DNA of 64,000 nt from Flavobacterium sp. Leaf82 (GTDB lineage: Bacteria; Bacteroidota; Bacteroidia; Flavobacteriales; Flavobacteriaceae). The stretch's first letter is position 1; each line of letters begins with the position of its first letter. Below, piece by piece: positions 36,098 to 45,641 of the stretch. The stretch spans positions 396,684-460,683 of the forward strand of contig NZ_LMMA01000032.1 in NCBI RefSeq assembly GCF_001422725.1. The letters run 5' to 3'. The notes below the pieces were generated by a model. The model saw only the letters and a list, made by a program, of their open reading frames with translations. It was not told where the DNA came from and made no database searches. A program made the position numbers and the translations under genes.

Positions 36098-38017
36098 ATG
36101 TATAAAGTACTTTCAATACCGCTTTTGTTGCTTTTGTTTGTATGCAATAATAATTGGGCACAAAAAACAAATATTCCGGGCAAAACAGAATGGTTTGACC
36201 CTAATAAAAAAGCATCAACTTATTGTAATCCGGTTAATATAGGTTACAATTATACTACTGAAAATCATAACGGAATTCCGGAATCTCGTCGTTCGAGTGC
36301 AGATCCCGTAATTATTACTTTTAAAGGAGAATATTATTTATTTGCTACAAACCAGGCAGGATTTTTCTGGAGTAAAGACATGTCTGACTGGAAATTTGTT
36401 TACGGAAGCTTTCAAAGAAAACCTGCAGATGATGATCAGTGCGCACCGGCTGCATGGGTTGTAAATGACACTTTATTTTATGTGGGTTCAACCTGGAAAA
36501 GAGATCATCCAATCTGGAAAACCGCAGATCCAAAATCAGGTCAATGGTTAAGACATGTTGACAAGGCGATGCTGCCAACTTGGGATCCGGCAATTTTTCA
36601 GGATGATGATAAAAAAGTATACATGTATTATGGCTCAAGCGGAAAATTACCTCTTGTTGGCGTTGAAGTAGATTATAAAACCTGGTTGCCAAAAGGAAAT
36701 CAGGCAGATTATGAAAAATTATATAAAGCAACAGAAGTTGAGGATATTCAGCGTCCGTATGGTCAAATAAAAGAAGTTGTAGGTCTTGATCCCGCTTCTC
36801 ACGGTTGGGAACGTTTTGGACCTAATAATGATATGGAACCTGCGCCTTGGGGTAACTTTATTGAAGGTGCCTGGATGACCAAACACAATGGTAAATATTA
36901 TATGCAATACGGAGCACCGGCAACGGAATATAAAGGATATGCAAATGGTGTGCATGTGGGGAATAGCCCGTTAGGACCTTTTGAATATCAAAAACACAAT
37001 CCAATGTCTTATAAACCAGGCGGATTTGTAATTGGAGCCGGACACGGAAATACTTTTGCAGATAATTATGGCAATTATTGGAATACCGGAACCTGCAAAA
37101 TATCTATAAAAGATCGTTTTGAGCGTCGTATCGATATGTTTCCAGCTGGATTTGATAAAGATGATGTCATGTATTCGATTACTTCTTATGGAGATTTTCC
37201 TATAGTTTTGCCAACTAAAAAGCGTAATCAGGAAAAAGGAGCATCTTCAGGATGGATGTTGCTTTCGTATAAAAAGCCAGTGACAGTTTCTTCTTCAGAA
37301 GAATGTATGGAAGTCGAAACGCACAGAGTAGATAATGGAGGTAAAAAAGTATACGAGAAATTTTGTTATGGAGCAGGGAATCTAACCGATGAAAATATTC
37401 AGACGTATTGGTCTGCAAAAACAAATAATCCCGGTGAATGGCTGCAGCTTGATTTAGGAAAACCAATGCAAATAAACGCTTTACAGATTAATTATGCTGA
37501 TCATAAAGCAACGCAATACAATAAGGCAATGGATATTTATTATCAATATAAAATCTATATGTCTGATGATGCTGTCAACTGGAAATTAGTAGTAGATAAA
37601 TCTAAAAATGCAAAAGATGTTCCGCACGATTATGTAGAATTAACAAAATCGATCAAGGCACGTTACATCAAAATGGAAAATATTCATAACGCATCAGGGT
37701 TATTTGCAATTTCTGATTTTAGGGTATTTGGAAACGGACTGGCGGAAAAACCAAAAACTGTTACTGATTTTAAAGTAGACAGAAATACATCTGATTCACG
37801 CAATGCAATGATCTCATGGAAAAAACAAACAGATGCAATTGGGTATAATATTTATTATGGCATTACACCTGATAAATTATACAACAGTATAATGGTCTAT
37901 GATGAAACTTCTTATGATTTTAGAGGTTTAGACAAAGGAACGAAGTATTATTTTACGATTGAAGCTTTCAATGAAAACGGAATTAGCGCTAAAAATGAAT
38001 TATTAGAAGTGAAATAA
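36098..38017 (+). CDS. GH43-like glycosidase with F5/8C (CBM32-like) and FN3 modules
   Basis: 639 aa with a signal peptide (IPLLLLLFVCNNNWAQ). The five-bladed propeller holds the clan GH-F carboxylates: SSADPVII (base Asp), TWDPAIFQDD (pKa modulator) and FIEGAWMTKHNGKYYM (acid Glu). A discoidin-type module follows, with WLQLDLGKPMQINALQINYA and VELTKSIKARYIKMENI. A terminal FN3 domain ends KYYFTIEAFNENG. GH43 enzymes usually act on arabinose, xylose or galactose links, so its fit with a beta-glucan substrate is unclear. Confidence 0.85.
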   Translation: MYKVLSIPLLLLLFVCNNNWAQKTNIPGKTEWFDPNKKASTYCNPVNIGYNYTTENHNGIPESRRSSADPVIITFKGEYYLFATNQAGFFWSKDMSDWKFVYGSFQRKPADDDQCAPAAWVVNDTLFYVGSTWKRDHPIWKTADPKSGQWLRHVDKAMLPTWDPAIFQDDDKKVYMYYGSSGKLPLVGVEVDYKTWLPKGNQADYEKLYKATEVEDIQRPYGQIKEVVGLDPASHGWERFGPNNDMEPAPWGNFIEGAWMTKHNGKYYMQYGAPATEYKGYANGVHVGNSPLGPFEYQKHNPMSYKPGGFVIGAGHGNTFADNYGNYWNTGTCKISIKDRFERRIDMFPAGFDKDDVMYSITSYGDFPIVLPTKKRNQEKGASSGWMLLSYKKPVTVSSSEECMEVETHRVDNGGKKVYEKFCYGAGNLTDENIQTYWSAKTNNPGEWLQLDLGKPMQINALQINYADHKATQYNKAMDIYYQYKIYMSDDAVNWKLVVDKSKNAKDVPHDYVELTKSIKARYIKMENIHNASGLFAISDFRVFGNGLAEKPKTVTDFKVDRNTSDSRNAMISWKKQTDAIGYNIYYGITPDKLYNSIMVYDETSYDFRGLDKGTKYYFTIEAFNENGISAKNELLEVK

Positions 38018-38052
38018 TTTTAATTATATTTTTATAAAACGTTAAATAAAAC

Positions 38053-38084
38053 TTGTCGCAGTTCTAAAGAATTTTGTTCCTTTG
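38053..38084 (+). promoter_or_regulatory. candidate promoter of the M28 peptidase gene
   Basis: TTG at 38053-38055 and TTCCTTTG (one mismatch to TAnnTTTG) at 38077-38084 are separated by 21 bases. The ATG follows 28 bases later. This also argues against the earlier non-ATG start at 38074. Confidence 0.45.
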
Positions 38085-38112
38085 CGTAACAACCCAAAAT
38101 GCTATAAACCAT

Positions 38113-39501
38113 ATGAAAAAAACGATTCTTTTAACTGCTTTAGTTTTGAGCGGATTGACATCTTTTGCACAATCTAATGATGAAAAGAACATTAAATTAT
38201 TCTACAAAAAAGCACTGACAGAAGCGAAGTGTTATACTTGGTTAGAATATTTATCTAACGATATCGGGAGCCGTTTATCAGGCTCAAAAACTGCCGAAGA
38301 AGCAGTGCAATACACTAAAAGACAACTCGAAGCATTAGGACTTGATAAAGTATATTTACAAGAAGTTATGGTTCCGCATTGGGTTCGTGGCGAAAAAGAA
38401 ACCGCTTTTATTTTAGACGGAAAAGTAAAAACCAATGTGCCAATTTGTGCTCTGGGAGGATCAATTGCAACAGCAAAAACCGGACTTACTGCAGAAATTG
38501 TTGAAGTGCAGGGTATTGATGAATTAAAAGCTTTAGGCGACAAAGTAAAAGGTAAAATTGTGTTTTTTAACAGACCAATGAATCCTGAAAATATTGAAAC
38601 TTTTGTTTCATACGGAGCTTGCGTAGATCAAAGATTTGCTGGTGCAAAAGAAGCAGCTAAATTTGGAGCTGTTGGTTCAATTGTTCGTTCTATGAATTTA
38701 CGTTTAGACGATTTTCCACATGCTGGAGCTCAGAGTTACGGAGATTTACCAAAAGAACAATATATTCCAACTGCCGCAATAAGCACAAACGGAGCTGAAT
38801 TGTTGAGTAAATCTTTAAAAGTAAATCCTGCCTTGAAGTTTTATTTTAAACAATCATGCGAGACCTTGCCGGATGTATTGTCTTATAATGTAATAGGAGA
38901 ATTAACAGGAACCGTTACACCGCAAAATGTTATGGTTGTTGGAGGACATTTAGATTCATGGGATCTGGCAGATGGTTCTCACGATGATGGAGCAGGAGTA
39001 GTACAAAGTATGGAAGTTATTCGTATTCTGAAAAACTTAAACTACAAACCTAAAAATACGATTCGTGTTGTATTGTTTATGAATGAAGAAAATGGCGGAA
39101 AAGGTGGCGCTAAATATGAAGAAGTTTCAAAACAAAACAATGAAAATCATATTTTTGCTTTAGAAAGTGATTCAGGAGGATTTACTCCAAGAGGATTTTC
39201 TATAGAAGCAGATGACGCGAATTATAAAAAAATAAAAGATTTCGCACCTCTTTTCGAGCCTTATTTAGTGCATAGTTTTACAATTGGACATGCAGGTTCA
39301 GATATTAGTCATTTAACTTCTAAAGCGATAGTAAAAGCAGGTTTAAAACCAGATTCGCAACGTTATTTTGATTATCATCATGCAGCAAATGATAAATTTG
39401 ATGCAATCAATAAAAGAGAATTAGAACTTGGTGCTGCAACAATGACATCTTTGATGTATTTAATTGATCAAACCGGAATTGTTTTGCCAACGGCAAACTA
39501 A
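38113..39501 (+). CDS. M28-family metallopeptidase (exported)
   Basis: 462 aa from the ATG at 38113, which gives a signal peptide (TALVLSGLTSFAQ). A PA-like insert covers about 110-220. The co-catalytic zinc motifs are GGHLDSWD (His, Asp), SHDDGAG, NEENGGKG (Glu pair) and ESDSGGF, with a late His in DYHHAAND. It resembles plasma glutamate carboxypeptidase or aminopeptidase type enzymes. It has its own promoter and ends at a shared terminator, so it is probably not part of the glycan locus. Confidence 0.93.
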   Translation: MKKTILLTALVLSGLTSFAQSNDEKNIKLFYKKALTEAKCYTWLEYLSNDIGSRLSGSKTAEEAVQYTKRQLEALGLDKVYLQEVMVPHWVRGEKETAFILDGKVKTNVPICALGGSIATAKTGLTAEIVEVQGIDELKALGDKVKGKIVFFNRPMNPENIETFVSYGACVDQRFAGAKEAAKFGAVGSIVRSMNLRLDDFPHAGAQSYGDLPKEQYIPTAAISTNGAELLSKSLKVNPALKFYFKQSCETLPDVLSYNVIGELTGTVTPQNVMVVGGHLDSWDLADGSHDDGAGVVQSMEVIRILKNLNYKPKNTIRVVLFMNEENGGKGGAKYEEVSKQNNENHIFALESDSGGFTPRGFSIEADDANYKKIKDFAPLFEPYLVHSFTIGHAGSDISHLTSKAIVKAGLKPDSQRYFDYHHAANDKFDAINKRELELGAATMTSLMYLIDQTGIVLPTAN

Positions 39502-39521
39502 GATTGACAACTACTATATTT

Positions 39522-39552
39522 AAAAGCTATGGGTTTACTCATAGCTTTTTTT
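39522..39552. terminator. bidirectional terminator between the M28 peptidase and histidine kinase genes
   Basis: AAAAGCTATG and CATAGCTTTT pair over 10 bp around an 8-base loop, with A/T runs on both sides, between convergent genes. Confidence 0.85.
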
Positions 39553-39571
39553 ATTACTAAAAATTTAAAAG

Positions 39572-40672
39572 CTAATCCTTGAAAACAATAGTAAATTTTG
39601 CTCCTTTATTTACTTTGCTTTCCAGACAAATATGTCCGCCAAGATTCGTGACATGATTGTAGACCAGATATAATCCAATGCCATTGCTGTCTTCCATAGA
39701 ATTGAATTTTTGATGTAATCCAAAAATTTTATCTTTTACTTTTTCCATATCAAAACCAATTCCGTTATCAGTAATTGTAAGTTGCGTAGATCCGTTAAAA
39801 CGGTGCGAACTAAAATTAATAATAGGCACAGATCCGTGTTTTGAGTATTTTATTGAGTTGGTAACTAAATTCAGGAAAATACTTTTTAAAGAAGTTTTAT
39901 TAAAAAAGATAGTTTCTGCTTCAGTAAAATCAATTGTAATCTTTGCTTTTGAATTCTGAATTAAAGAGTTTATAGAAGATAAAACCTCTCTTAAAATGAT
40001 GTTCAGATTTAGTATTTCTAATTGCTCGTCTTCTTCATTTTTTTTATCCAAAATAGCCACATGATCAATTAAAGTTTTTTTTAGACTCTGCGTAGTAATT
40101 TCGATTATCGAGATTAATTCGAGTGTTTCCGGATCAGTTATGGTCGAAGTATCAAGAAGATCAAAAACTGCCAGCAAATTGTTTACCGGTGACCTTAAAT
40201 CATGTGCAGTAGTGTAAGTAAGTTGTTTAAGTTCGTTGTTTATTTTAGTGAGTTTTGTCAAATGACTGTTTCTTTCCTGCTCAAGTTCTTTCTTGTAAGT
40301 TATATTCTTGGCAATTGCAAAAACTAACCTATCTTTTAGTACAGGAAACGAAGTCCATAATAACCAAATAACACGACCGCTTTTGGTAACATAACGGTTT
40401 TCAAAATTACATAAACCTATTTTTTTACTAAGCCTTTTTCTTGCGTTTGAAGTAGACAGTCTGTCATCTTCAAAGATAAAATCATTAATGGGTCTTGATA
40501 ATAACTCCTCTTCATTATATTCTAATAATTTTGATACAGATGGATTTATCCGTTTAAAATATCCGTCAAATCCGGCGACACATAAAAGATCTGGCGAAGA
40601 ATCAAAAAATTCCTCAAACTGATTGAAAAAATCAACAGTGTTTTTAGTAAAGTTAGGTGCTATAGTATTCAT
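39572..40672 (-). CDS. PAS-domain sensor histidine kinase
   Basis: 366 aa, no membrane segment. One PAS domain (about 20-125) is followed by HisKA with phospho-acceptor His157 in TAHDLRSPVNN, and an HATPase with the N box LVTNSIKYSKHG, the G1 box DNGIGFDMEK and the G2 box NGIGLYLVYNH. No receiver domain and no adjacent response regulator are seen, so it is an orphan cytoplasmic kinase. Signal unknown. Confidence 0.93.
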   Translation of the reverse strand: MNTIAPNFTKNTVDFFNQFEEFFDSSPDLLCVAGFDGYFKRINPSVSKLLEYNEEELLSRPINDFIFEDDRLSTSNARKRLSKKIGLCNFENRYVTKSGRVIWLLWTSFPVLKDRLVFAIAKNITYKKELEQERNSHLTKLTKINNELKQLTYTTAHDLRSPVNNLLAVFDLLDTSTITDPETLELISIIEITTQSLKKTLIDHVAILDKKNEEDEQLEILNLNIILREVLSSINSLIQNSKAKITIDFTEAETIFFNKTSLKSIFLNLVTNSIKYSKHGSVPIINFSSHRFNGSTQLTITDNGIGFDMEKVKDKIFGLHQKFNSMEDSNGIGLYLVYNHVTNLGGHICLESKVNKGAKFTIVFKD

Positions 40673-40865
40673 AGATAAAACCTAATTTTGAAATTACATT
40701 ACTAAAATAATATTAAAATTTTACACTTATATTAAATTTTTAACATTCAAAGCTAGTTTTTCGTTTAAAAACACTTTAATTCGTTGAACGACAATATTCA
40801 TGAAATTAAAGCAGAAGTAAAATCTTATAAATGATTTTTTAATTTAAATTTTTTAAAAGAAAGTA

Positions 40866-41549
40866 CTAATATGTATCTATTATAGTTTTCAATAAATCAG
40901 AATCTACTACATCAGATGGAGCTACAACTTTTTCGTCAAGCGGAATATCATTTCCATATCGTTCCTTTACTATTTTTTGAACTCTTGGATCAGTTAAATT
41001 AAAATCTTTCAATTTTTTCAGCTTTGATAATTCAATATTGGCTCCGTTTTTATAAATTTTCCAGATCAATTCAGAACAATAAATTCTGGTGTCAGACCAT
41101 TCAAAATAAGCATCGTAGTCCTTGCCCATAAAATTCTGACTGTAATCCTTCATTTTTTCTAAAATAGCAGGCGTTAGAATTGTATCTGCATTTTTTAATC
41201 TTTTGATTACATATTTATGGTCTTTTCCGTGTTGAATCCATTCTTCAAGTTTAGTCAGTTTTACTGGTTGAACAGCCTCAAAAACAAACCAGTTTCCGTT
41301 TATATTATAGATAATTCCGCAATGCGAAAACTTTGAGTTTGTTGCAATTCGAACCGCTTCACATTGACTGGATTCCGAAGTTTGAAAAATTAAATCACCA
41401 TCATGGATTTTATCCGGCAAAGTATTTTCCTGCTTCGTTTTTGTCTGCGAAAACGGATTGTTCGGGAACACTTTCATAGCAACAAACAAAGCACAGCCAA
41501 AACTCAGTAAAAATGTAATTATTGGAAATAGATATTTTGATTTTTTCAT
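40866..41549 (-). CDS. YiiX/YebB-like NlpC/P60-type cysteine hydrolase
   Basis: 227 aa from the ATG at 41549; a GTG 27 bases upstream is less likely. An N-terminal membrane anchor or signal (LFPIITFLLSFGCALFVAM) is followed by the permuted papain-like domain: HDGDLIFQTS, His76 in FSHCGII, Glu91 in VFEAV, and Cys158 in RIYCSELIW. Such enzymes act as amidases or lipid/peptide hydrolases at the envelope. It stands alone. The family is confident, the substrate unknown. Confidence 0.85.
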   Translation of the reverse strand: MKKSKYLFPIITFLLSFGCALFVAMKVFPNNPFSQTKTKQENTLPDKIHDGDLIFQTSESSQCEAVRIATNSKFSHCGIIYNINGNWFVFEAVQPVKLTKLEEWIQHGKDHKYVIKRLKNADTILTPAILEKMKDYSQNFMGKDYDAYFEWSDTRIYCSELIWKIYKNGANIELSKLKKLKDFNLTDPRVQKIVKERYGNDIPLDEKVVAPSDVVDSDLLKTIIDTY

Positions 41550-41720
41550 GTTTAAATTTAATGTTTTATAGCCCACAGATTTGGCAGATTAAACAGTTTT
41601 GCACAGATTTTTTAAATACATTTTTCGAAAAACGCAATTTGAGAAAATTCGTGTGATTTGTGGCGAAAAAATCTTTAACCCGTGGCTTATATTATTAATC
41701 TCAACAAATAAAAGGCAAAA

Positions 41721-41751
41721 AAAAATAGCTACCAAAATGATAGCTATTTTT
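41721..41751 (-). terminator. terminator of the outer-membrane protein gene
   Basis: AAAAATAGCTA and TAGCTATTTTT form an 11-bp stem around CCAAAATGA, about 20 bases past the stop of the minus-strand gene. Confidence 0.8.
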
Positions 41752-41770
41752 AAATATATTTTAAGAAATA

Positions 41771-42673
41771 TTAGATTCTGAAAATTCCGCCCACAGCAAT
41801 AATTCTTTGAAAAAAGAAAAAGTCTTGTGAAGCTTTATCATCATTACTTTGTGTAGTTCTAATATCCTGCATGTTGATGTAACCACCTTTTAGCTCACCT
41901 TGCAAATAGAAATACTTGAAGAAAGTAAAGTTAATTCCCGCTTTTGCAGATAAACCATAACCCGAAACATGAAAATCATCATGACGTTCTTTTCCTAAAA
42001 GAGTTGCATTTGTTTTAGGATATAAAAGTCCTGCACCTAAACCCTCAGTCAAATTAATCTGAACCTTATCAGTATTAGTTATACCAAACAATTTAGAAAT
42101 ATCATCATGTCTGGAAACCTCAGTATTAATATAGTTTAAACCATCTGTATGTTCGTACATTAAAAACGCAGTACCTTCCGGAGCAGCACCTTTGCCAAAA
42201 CCACCTTCCTGAGCACCACCCTGAGACATATCTACAGGTGTATTATTATAAACTCCGTTGTAAATAGATCCGGGCTGATCAGCAGGTAAATTAATATCAC
42301 CGGTAACATTAGCGATTTGATTCTGTGTCATCACATATTTCATGTGATCCCAGCCAATCGAAACGCTGTAATGATCGCTAAAGAAGTATCCCATTCTAAA
42401 GTTCGTTTGCGGAATTGTCATGTTTGCCGGATTCACATAATCAATATGCCATCCTTTTGGTTTATCATGCGCCTTCATATCAGCAACCGTAAAATTATAA
42501 TCTTTGCCTCTAAAGTTTACGTCAGATTTTGTGTAACTATCTCTGTTGCCTCCCCATGAAACAAAGAATTTTCCTTTATTGTGAGCAGTGTATCTTTGTA
42601 CTGTAATTTCCTCCTGAGCAAAAGTGTTTAGTGAAAAACACACCAAGAAGAAAAATAAAATATTTGTTTTCAA
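41771..42673 (-). CDS. predicted outer-membrane beta-barrel protein
   Basis: About 300 aa from a TTG at 42673, which gives a clean signal peptide (ILFFFLVCFSLNTFAQ); there is no ATG, and the frame is open to a TTG at 42724 overlapping kdsA. The mature chain alternates hydrophobic/aromatic residues (FRMGYFFSDHYSVSIGWDHM, GYGLSAKAGINFTFFKYFYL) and ends with Phe-Arg-Ile, as in barrels. It starts 19 bases after the kdsA stop, so is probably co-transcribed with it. The barrel may be envelope- or LPS-related by context; the function is not known. Confidence 0.75.
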   Translation of the reverse strand: MKTNILFFFLVCFSLNTFAQEEITVQRYTAHNKGKFFVSWGGNRDSYTKSDVNFRGKDYNFTVADMKAHDKPKGWHIDYVNPANMTIPQTNFRMGYFFSDHYSVSIGWDHMKYVMTQNQIANVTGDINLPADQPGSIYNGVYNNTPVDMSQGGAQEGGFGKGAAPEGTAFLMYEHTDGLNYINTEVSRHDDISKLFGITNTDKVQINLTEGLGAGLLYPKTNATLLGKERHDDFHVSGYGLSAKAGINFTFFKYFYLQGELKGGYINMQDIRTTQSNDDKASQDFFFFQRIIAVGGIFRI

Positions 42674-42692
42674 TGAAATTGTGTTATAAAAT

Positions 42693-43511
42693 TTAAAATG
42701 AGTTAACTGTTTTTCTAATAGCAACCAACTTAGTCATTAAACCTTCAAAATAGTCTAAATGCAGCATATTAGCGCCATCACTTTTTGCATTAGCAGGGTC
42801 AAAATGAGTTTCGATAAAAATACCGTCAACACCCACAGCAATTCCCGCTTTGGCAACAGTTTCAATCATATCAGGTCTTCCGCCTGTAACACCGGCAGTT
42901 TGGTTAGGTTGTTGCAACGAGTGCGTAACATCAAGAACCGTACTCGCATATTGTTGCATAGTAGGGATTCCTCTAAAATCGACAATCATGTCCTGATATC
43001 CAAACATAGTACCACGATCTGTAACCATCACATTTTCGTTTTGGCAATCAAGTACCTTTTGTACAGCATGTTTCATGCTTTCCGGACTCATAAATTGTCC
43101 TTTTTTAAGGTTCACTACTTTTCCTGTATTAGCTGCAGCTACAACAAGATCAGTTTGACGAACTAAGAATGCTGGAATCTGCAAAACGTCAACGTATTGC
43201 GCCGCCATATCAGCATCTTCATTTGTGTGAATATCTGTTACAGTTGGAACATGAAAAGTTTCTGAAACTTTTCTTAAGATTTTTAATGCTTTTTCGTCAC
43301 CAATTCCGGAAAAACTATCAATTCTGGAACGATTGGCTTTTTTAAACGATCCCTTGAATACATAAGGAATCTGAAGTTTGTCGGTAATACCAACTAATTT
43401 TTCAGCAATTCTTAAAGCCATTTCTTCTCCTTCAATGGCGCAAGGCCCTGCTAATAAAAAGAAATTTCCGCTTTCAGTATGCTTAATTTGTGGAATATGT
43501 TGTATGTTCAT
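42693..43511 (-). CDS. kdsA: 3-deoxy-8-phosphooctulonate synthase, metal-dependent type
   Basis: 272 aa. The enzyme joins phosphoenolpyruvate and arabinose-5-phosphate to make KDO-8-phosphate for lipopolysaccharide. Signatures: AGPCAIEGEE (Cys24), YVFKGSFKKANRSR, GQFMSPE, DVTHSLQQPN (His197), FIETHFDP (Glu234) and NAKSDGAN (Asp245). The Cys, His, Glu and Asp set is that of the metal-dependent class; E. coli-type enzymes have Asn in place of the Cys. A TACCTTTG box lies just upstream. Confidence 0.97.
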   Translation of the reverse strand: MNIQHIPQIKHTESGNFFLLAGPCAIEGEEMALRIAEKLVGITDKLQIPYVFKGSFKKANRSRIDSFSGIGDEKALKILRKVSETFHVPTVTDIHTNEDADMAAQYVDVLQIPAFLVRQTDLVVAAANTGKVVNLKKGQFMSPESMKHAVQKVLDCQNENVMVTDRGTMFGYQDMIVDFRGIPTMQQYASTVLDVTHSLQQPNQTAGVTGGRPDMIETVAKAGIAVGVDGIFIETHFDPANAKSDGANMLHLDYFEGLMTKLVAIRKTVNSF

Positions 43512-43531
43512 AATATGATTTTTTGACAGTG

Positions 43532-43539
43532 CAAAGGTA
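43532..43539 (-). promoter_or_regulatory. TAnnTTTG -7 box for kdsA
   Basis: On the minus strand the bases read TACCTTTG, 21 bases before the kdsA ATG. No clear TTG -33 element was found. Confidence 0.6.
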
Positions 43540-43883
43540 GTTATGATTTATGAATACGAGATGAGGATTTAAGATTATTTTAAGAAGCTCCTTTTACTAC
43601 TCACTATAATATTTTCTCTAAATCCTTTGTTATTGGTTCTTACAAGAGTTTCTTCCATTTACTCTCAAAAGCCAGATTTTTAAAAAAAATAATTTATCCC
43701 GAAATTTCTGAACTATGGGTTAAGGAGCATTAGTAGAATTATTAGATCCTAAGGACAATTTATACATGATCATAATTTAGTTTATAAAAAACAATATTAA
43801 GACATTGCAAGAAGTTGCTAAATGATAATTGTCATGTTATGGTTTTGCTTGATTTATTTAAAAATGAAGGTATGGCAATTTCG
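43540..43883. other. gene-free AT-rich gap
   Basis: I see no gene, strong hairpin or known repeat here beyond the kdsA promoter at its left edge. Confidence 0.4.
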
Positions 43884-44327
43884 TTATTTTCTTTCGGTTA
43901 CAATTGCAGTTTTTTGAAGTTTGGTATAAGAAAGTCCAAATAAAATCTGTCCGGTAAAAAGCAAAATATTGACCAATACATTAATCAAAACAACCATTTG
44001 AATTTGCGATAATATGCTTTCAGAATTATAAAAATAGACGGTGACAAATTGATATACATTCATTTTTGCAATCAAAATTGCAGGGAGGGTTAATGTTAAA
44101 TGAAGTATGAATTTCTTAAAACCTATTTCTTCTGTAATTTTAGATAATTTACAATAATAAAAGGAAACAACAACCAGAATAAAAAACTTAATTAAGGTCG
44201 GAATTAATTTTGCAGGAATTATAGAAGATAGAAAACTAGAATTTATACAAAGGATTATGATATAATATGGGAATATAAATATCGTTAAAAACAAGAAAAT
44301 TGTAAAAGCCGTTTTAGTTTTCATCAT
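43884..44327 (-). CDS. hypothetical four-helix membrane protein
   Basis: 147 aa. Four hydrophobic helices lie at about 8-30, 37-60, 71-90 and 106-130, with a basic C-terminal tail (KLQKTAIVTERK). No recognised motif. It sits downstream of the small lipoprotein gene on the same strand, with a 74-base gap. Function unknown. Confidence 0.6.
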   Translation of the reverse strand: MMKTKTAFTIFLFLTIFIFPYYIIILCINSSFLSSIIPAKLIPTLIKFFILVVVSFYYCKLSKITEEIGFKKFILHLTLTLPAILIAKMNVYQFVTVYFYNSESILSQIQMVVLINVLVNILLFTGQILFGLSYTKLQKTAIVTERK

Positions 44328-44401
44328 AACAATAATTCTGGTTTAATTACTATTTATCATTTAATAAAGTAATACATAGATAATAAAATTAAGAGTAAAA
44401 A

Positions 44402-44854
44402 TTACTCTTTTTTCAAACTCAATCCCATCGGAACCATCAAGATACCTTTTTCATAAACATTTAAATACAGTTTTAAAGGTTTCTTTTGTCCTTCCCACTT
44501 TAATTCATAAACATTCAAAAATCCCGCTCCCATATCGCTTCTTTTGGTTGGGAAAGGGCAACAGGTTTCTAAACGCGTATAAGTGATTTTTTCTCCGTTT
44601 GGTCCGGCTAAAGCATTCAAAAAACGAGTTTCATTTAAAGCTTCGTCTTTTGTATTTCTATAAAAAATATTTACCGGATAATCAGGATCATAACCGTATT
44701 TTTTATCGCTGCTAAAAAGTGTAATTACAAAAGTGTTGTCTTTCTTTAAAACTAAATCGGGAGCATTATCATCGACATTTTTCAAGGTCGATCTTGTGCT
44801 TACGCAAGAAGTTGCAGTAATTAACAAAACGATAAAAAGAGCTATTTTTTTCAT
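44402..44854 (-). CDS. hypothetical lipoprotein
   Basis: 150 aa with the lipobox ITATSC (Cys17). The mature part contains ETRFLNALAGPNGEKITYTR and a Cys pair in LETCCPFPTKRSDMGAGFLN; the C-terminal half is beta-rich (YELKWEGQKKPLKLYLNVYE). Similar short Flavobacterium proteins exist without known function. It has its own promoter box (TACATTTG). Confidence 0.65.
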   Translation of the reverse strand: MKKIALFIVLLITATSCVSTRSTLKNVDDNAPDLVLKKDNTFVITLFSSDKKYGYDPDYPVNIFYRNTKDEALNETRFLNALAGPNGEKITYTRLETCCPFPTKRSDMGAGFLNVYELKWEGQKKPLKLYLNVYEKGILMVPMGLSLKKE

Positions 44855-44876
44855 GGTTAATATAGTATTGGTAATG

Positions 44877-44884
44877 CAAATGTA
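44877..44884 (-). promoter_or_regulatory. TAnnTTTG -7 box for the 150-aa lipoprotein gene
   Basis: The minus strand reads TACATTTG, 22 bases before the ATG at 44854. Confidence 0.55.
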
Positions 44885-44949
44885 AAATGTTTCTGTTACA
44901 GATTAAAGGATTAAAAAGATTTTACAAAAAATCTGCTTTTCTCTGCACA

Positions 44950-45627
44950 CTATTCCGTCTCTTTTGCATTTAGTTTTAAAATACCAACTACAATCAGATA
45001 TTGTGCCACAAGATAAGTTAGCATAATAAAAAAGGAACTCCTTTCTATAGGTGCATGAAATTTATTGATTGCCAGAATACTATCAGAAATTACAAAAGCT
45101 ATGGCGCCTAAAAAAATATGTAATCTTCCGGGTTTTTTCCAGATCAAATAGCCATTAAAAGCAAATAAAAGCATTATCGAAATTACAGCAGCATAAACAA
45201 TTACAGGAATTTTTAAATCGCCTAAATTGGGCATCAAAAACAAAACCATTGCAATGAGATAAAAAGCAATCAGAAGACTTCCAATTCCAAATAAGAATTT
45301 ATTAATCTGAATTTCGCCTACAATTTGTTTGTTAAAAAGCGAACAATAAGTAAGATGAGCAATTAGAAAAGAAACCAAACCTAAAATAAAATAGATTTCG
45401 GCTATATCAGTAAAAAGCAAAATAACGTCTCCAATCCAGGAGAATAATAATGCAGTTAAAAGGGTTTTCCTGGAGCTGAATTTTTGATGAAAGTAAACTC
45501 CAAAACCCAATAATGGGATCAGGGCAGGTTTTAAAAATAAATCTAAATTATCATTTCCTAAAAATAGAATGATGAGATATAGAATACTAAAAATAATGTA
45601 TATTTTAAAAAAAGTAACGTTTCTCAT
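44950..45627 (-). CDS. YhhN/TMEM86-family membrane protein (lysoplasmalogenase-like)
   Basis: 225 aa with about eight transmembrane helices. Family landmarks are SWIGDVILLF, LGLVSFLIAHLTYC and GAIAFVISDSILAINKF, where polar residues line the active site. Mammalian TMEM86 proteins hydrolyse the vinyl-ether bond of lysoplasmalogens; bacterial activity is less well studied. It begins 14 bases after the fatty-acid-hydroxylase-like gene, so the two are probably one operon acting on related membrane lipids. Confidence 0.85.
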   Translation of the reverse strand: MRNVTFFKIYIIFSILYLIILFLGNDNLDLFLKPALIPLLGFGVYFHQKFSSRKTLLTALLFSWIGDVILLFTDIAEIYFILGLVSFLIAHLTYCSLFNKQIVGEIQINKFLFGIGSLLIAFYLIAMVLFLMPNLGDLKIPVIVYAAVISIMLLFAFNGYLIWKKPGRLHIFLGAIAFVISDSILAINKFHAPIERSSFFIMLTYLVAQYLIVVGILKLNAKETE

Positions 45628-45641
45628 AAGCGGTTATGATT

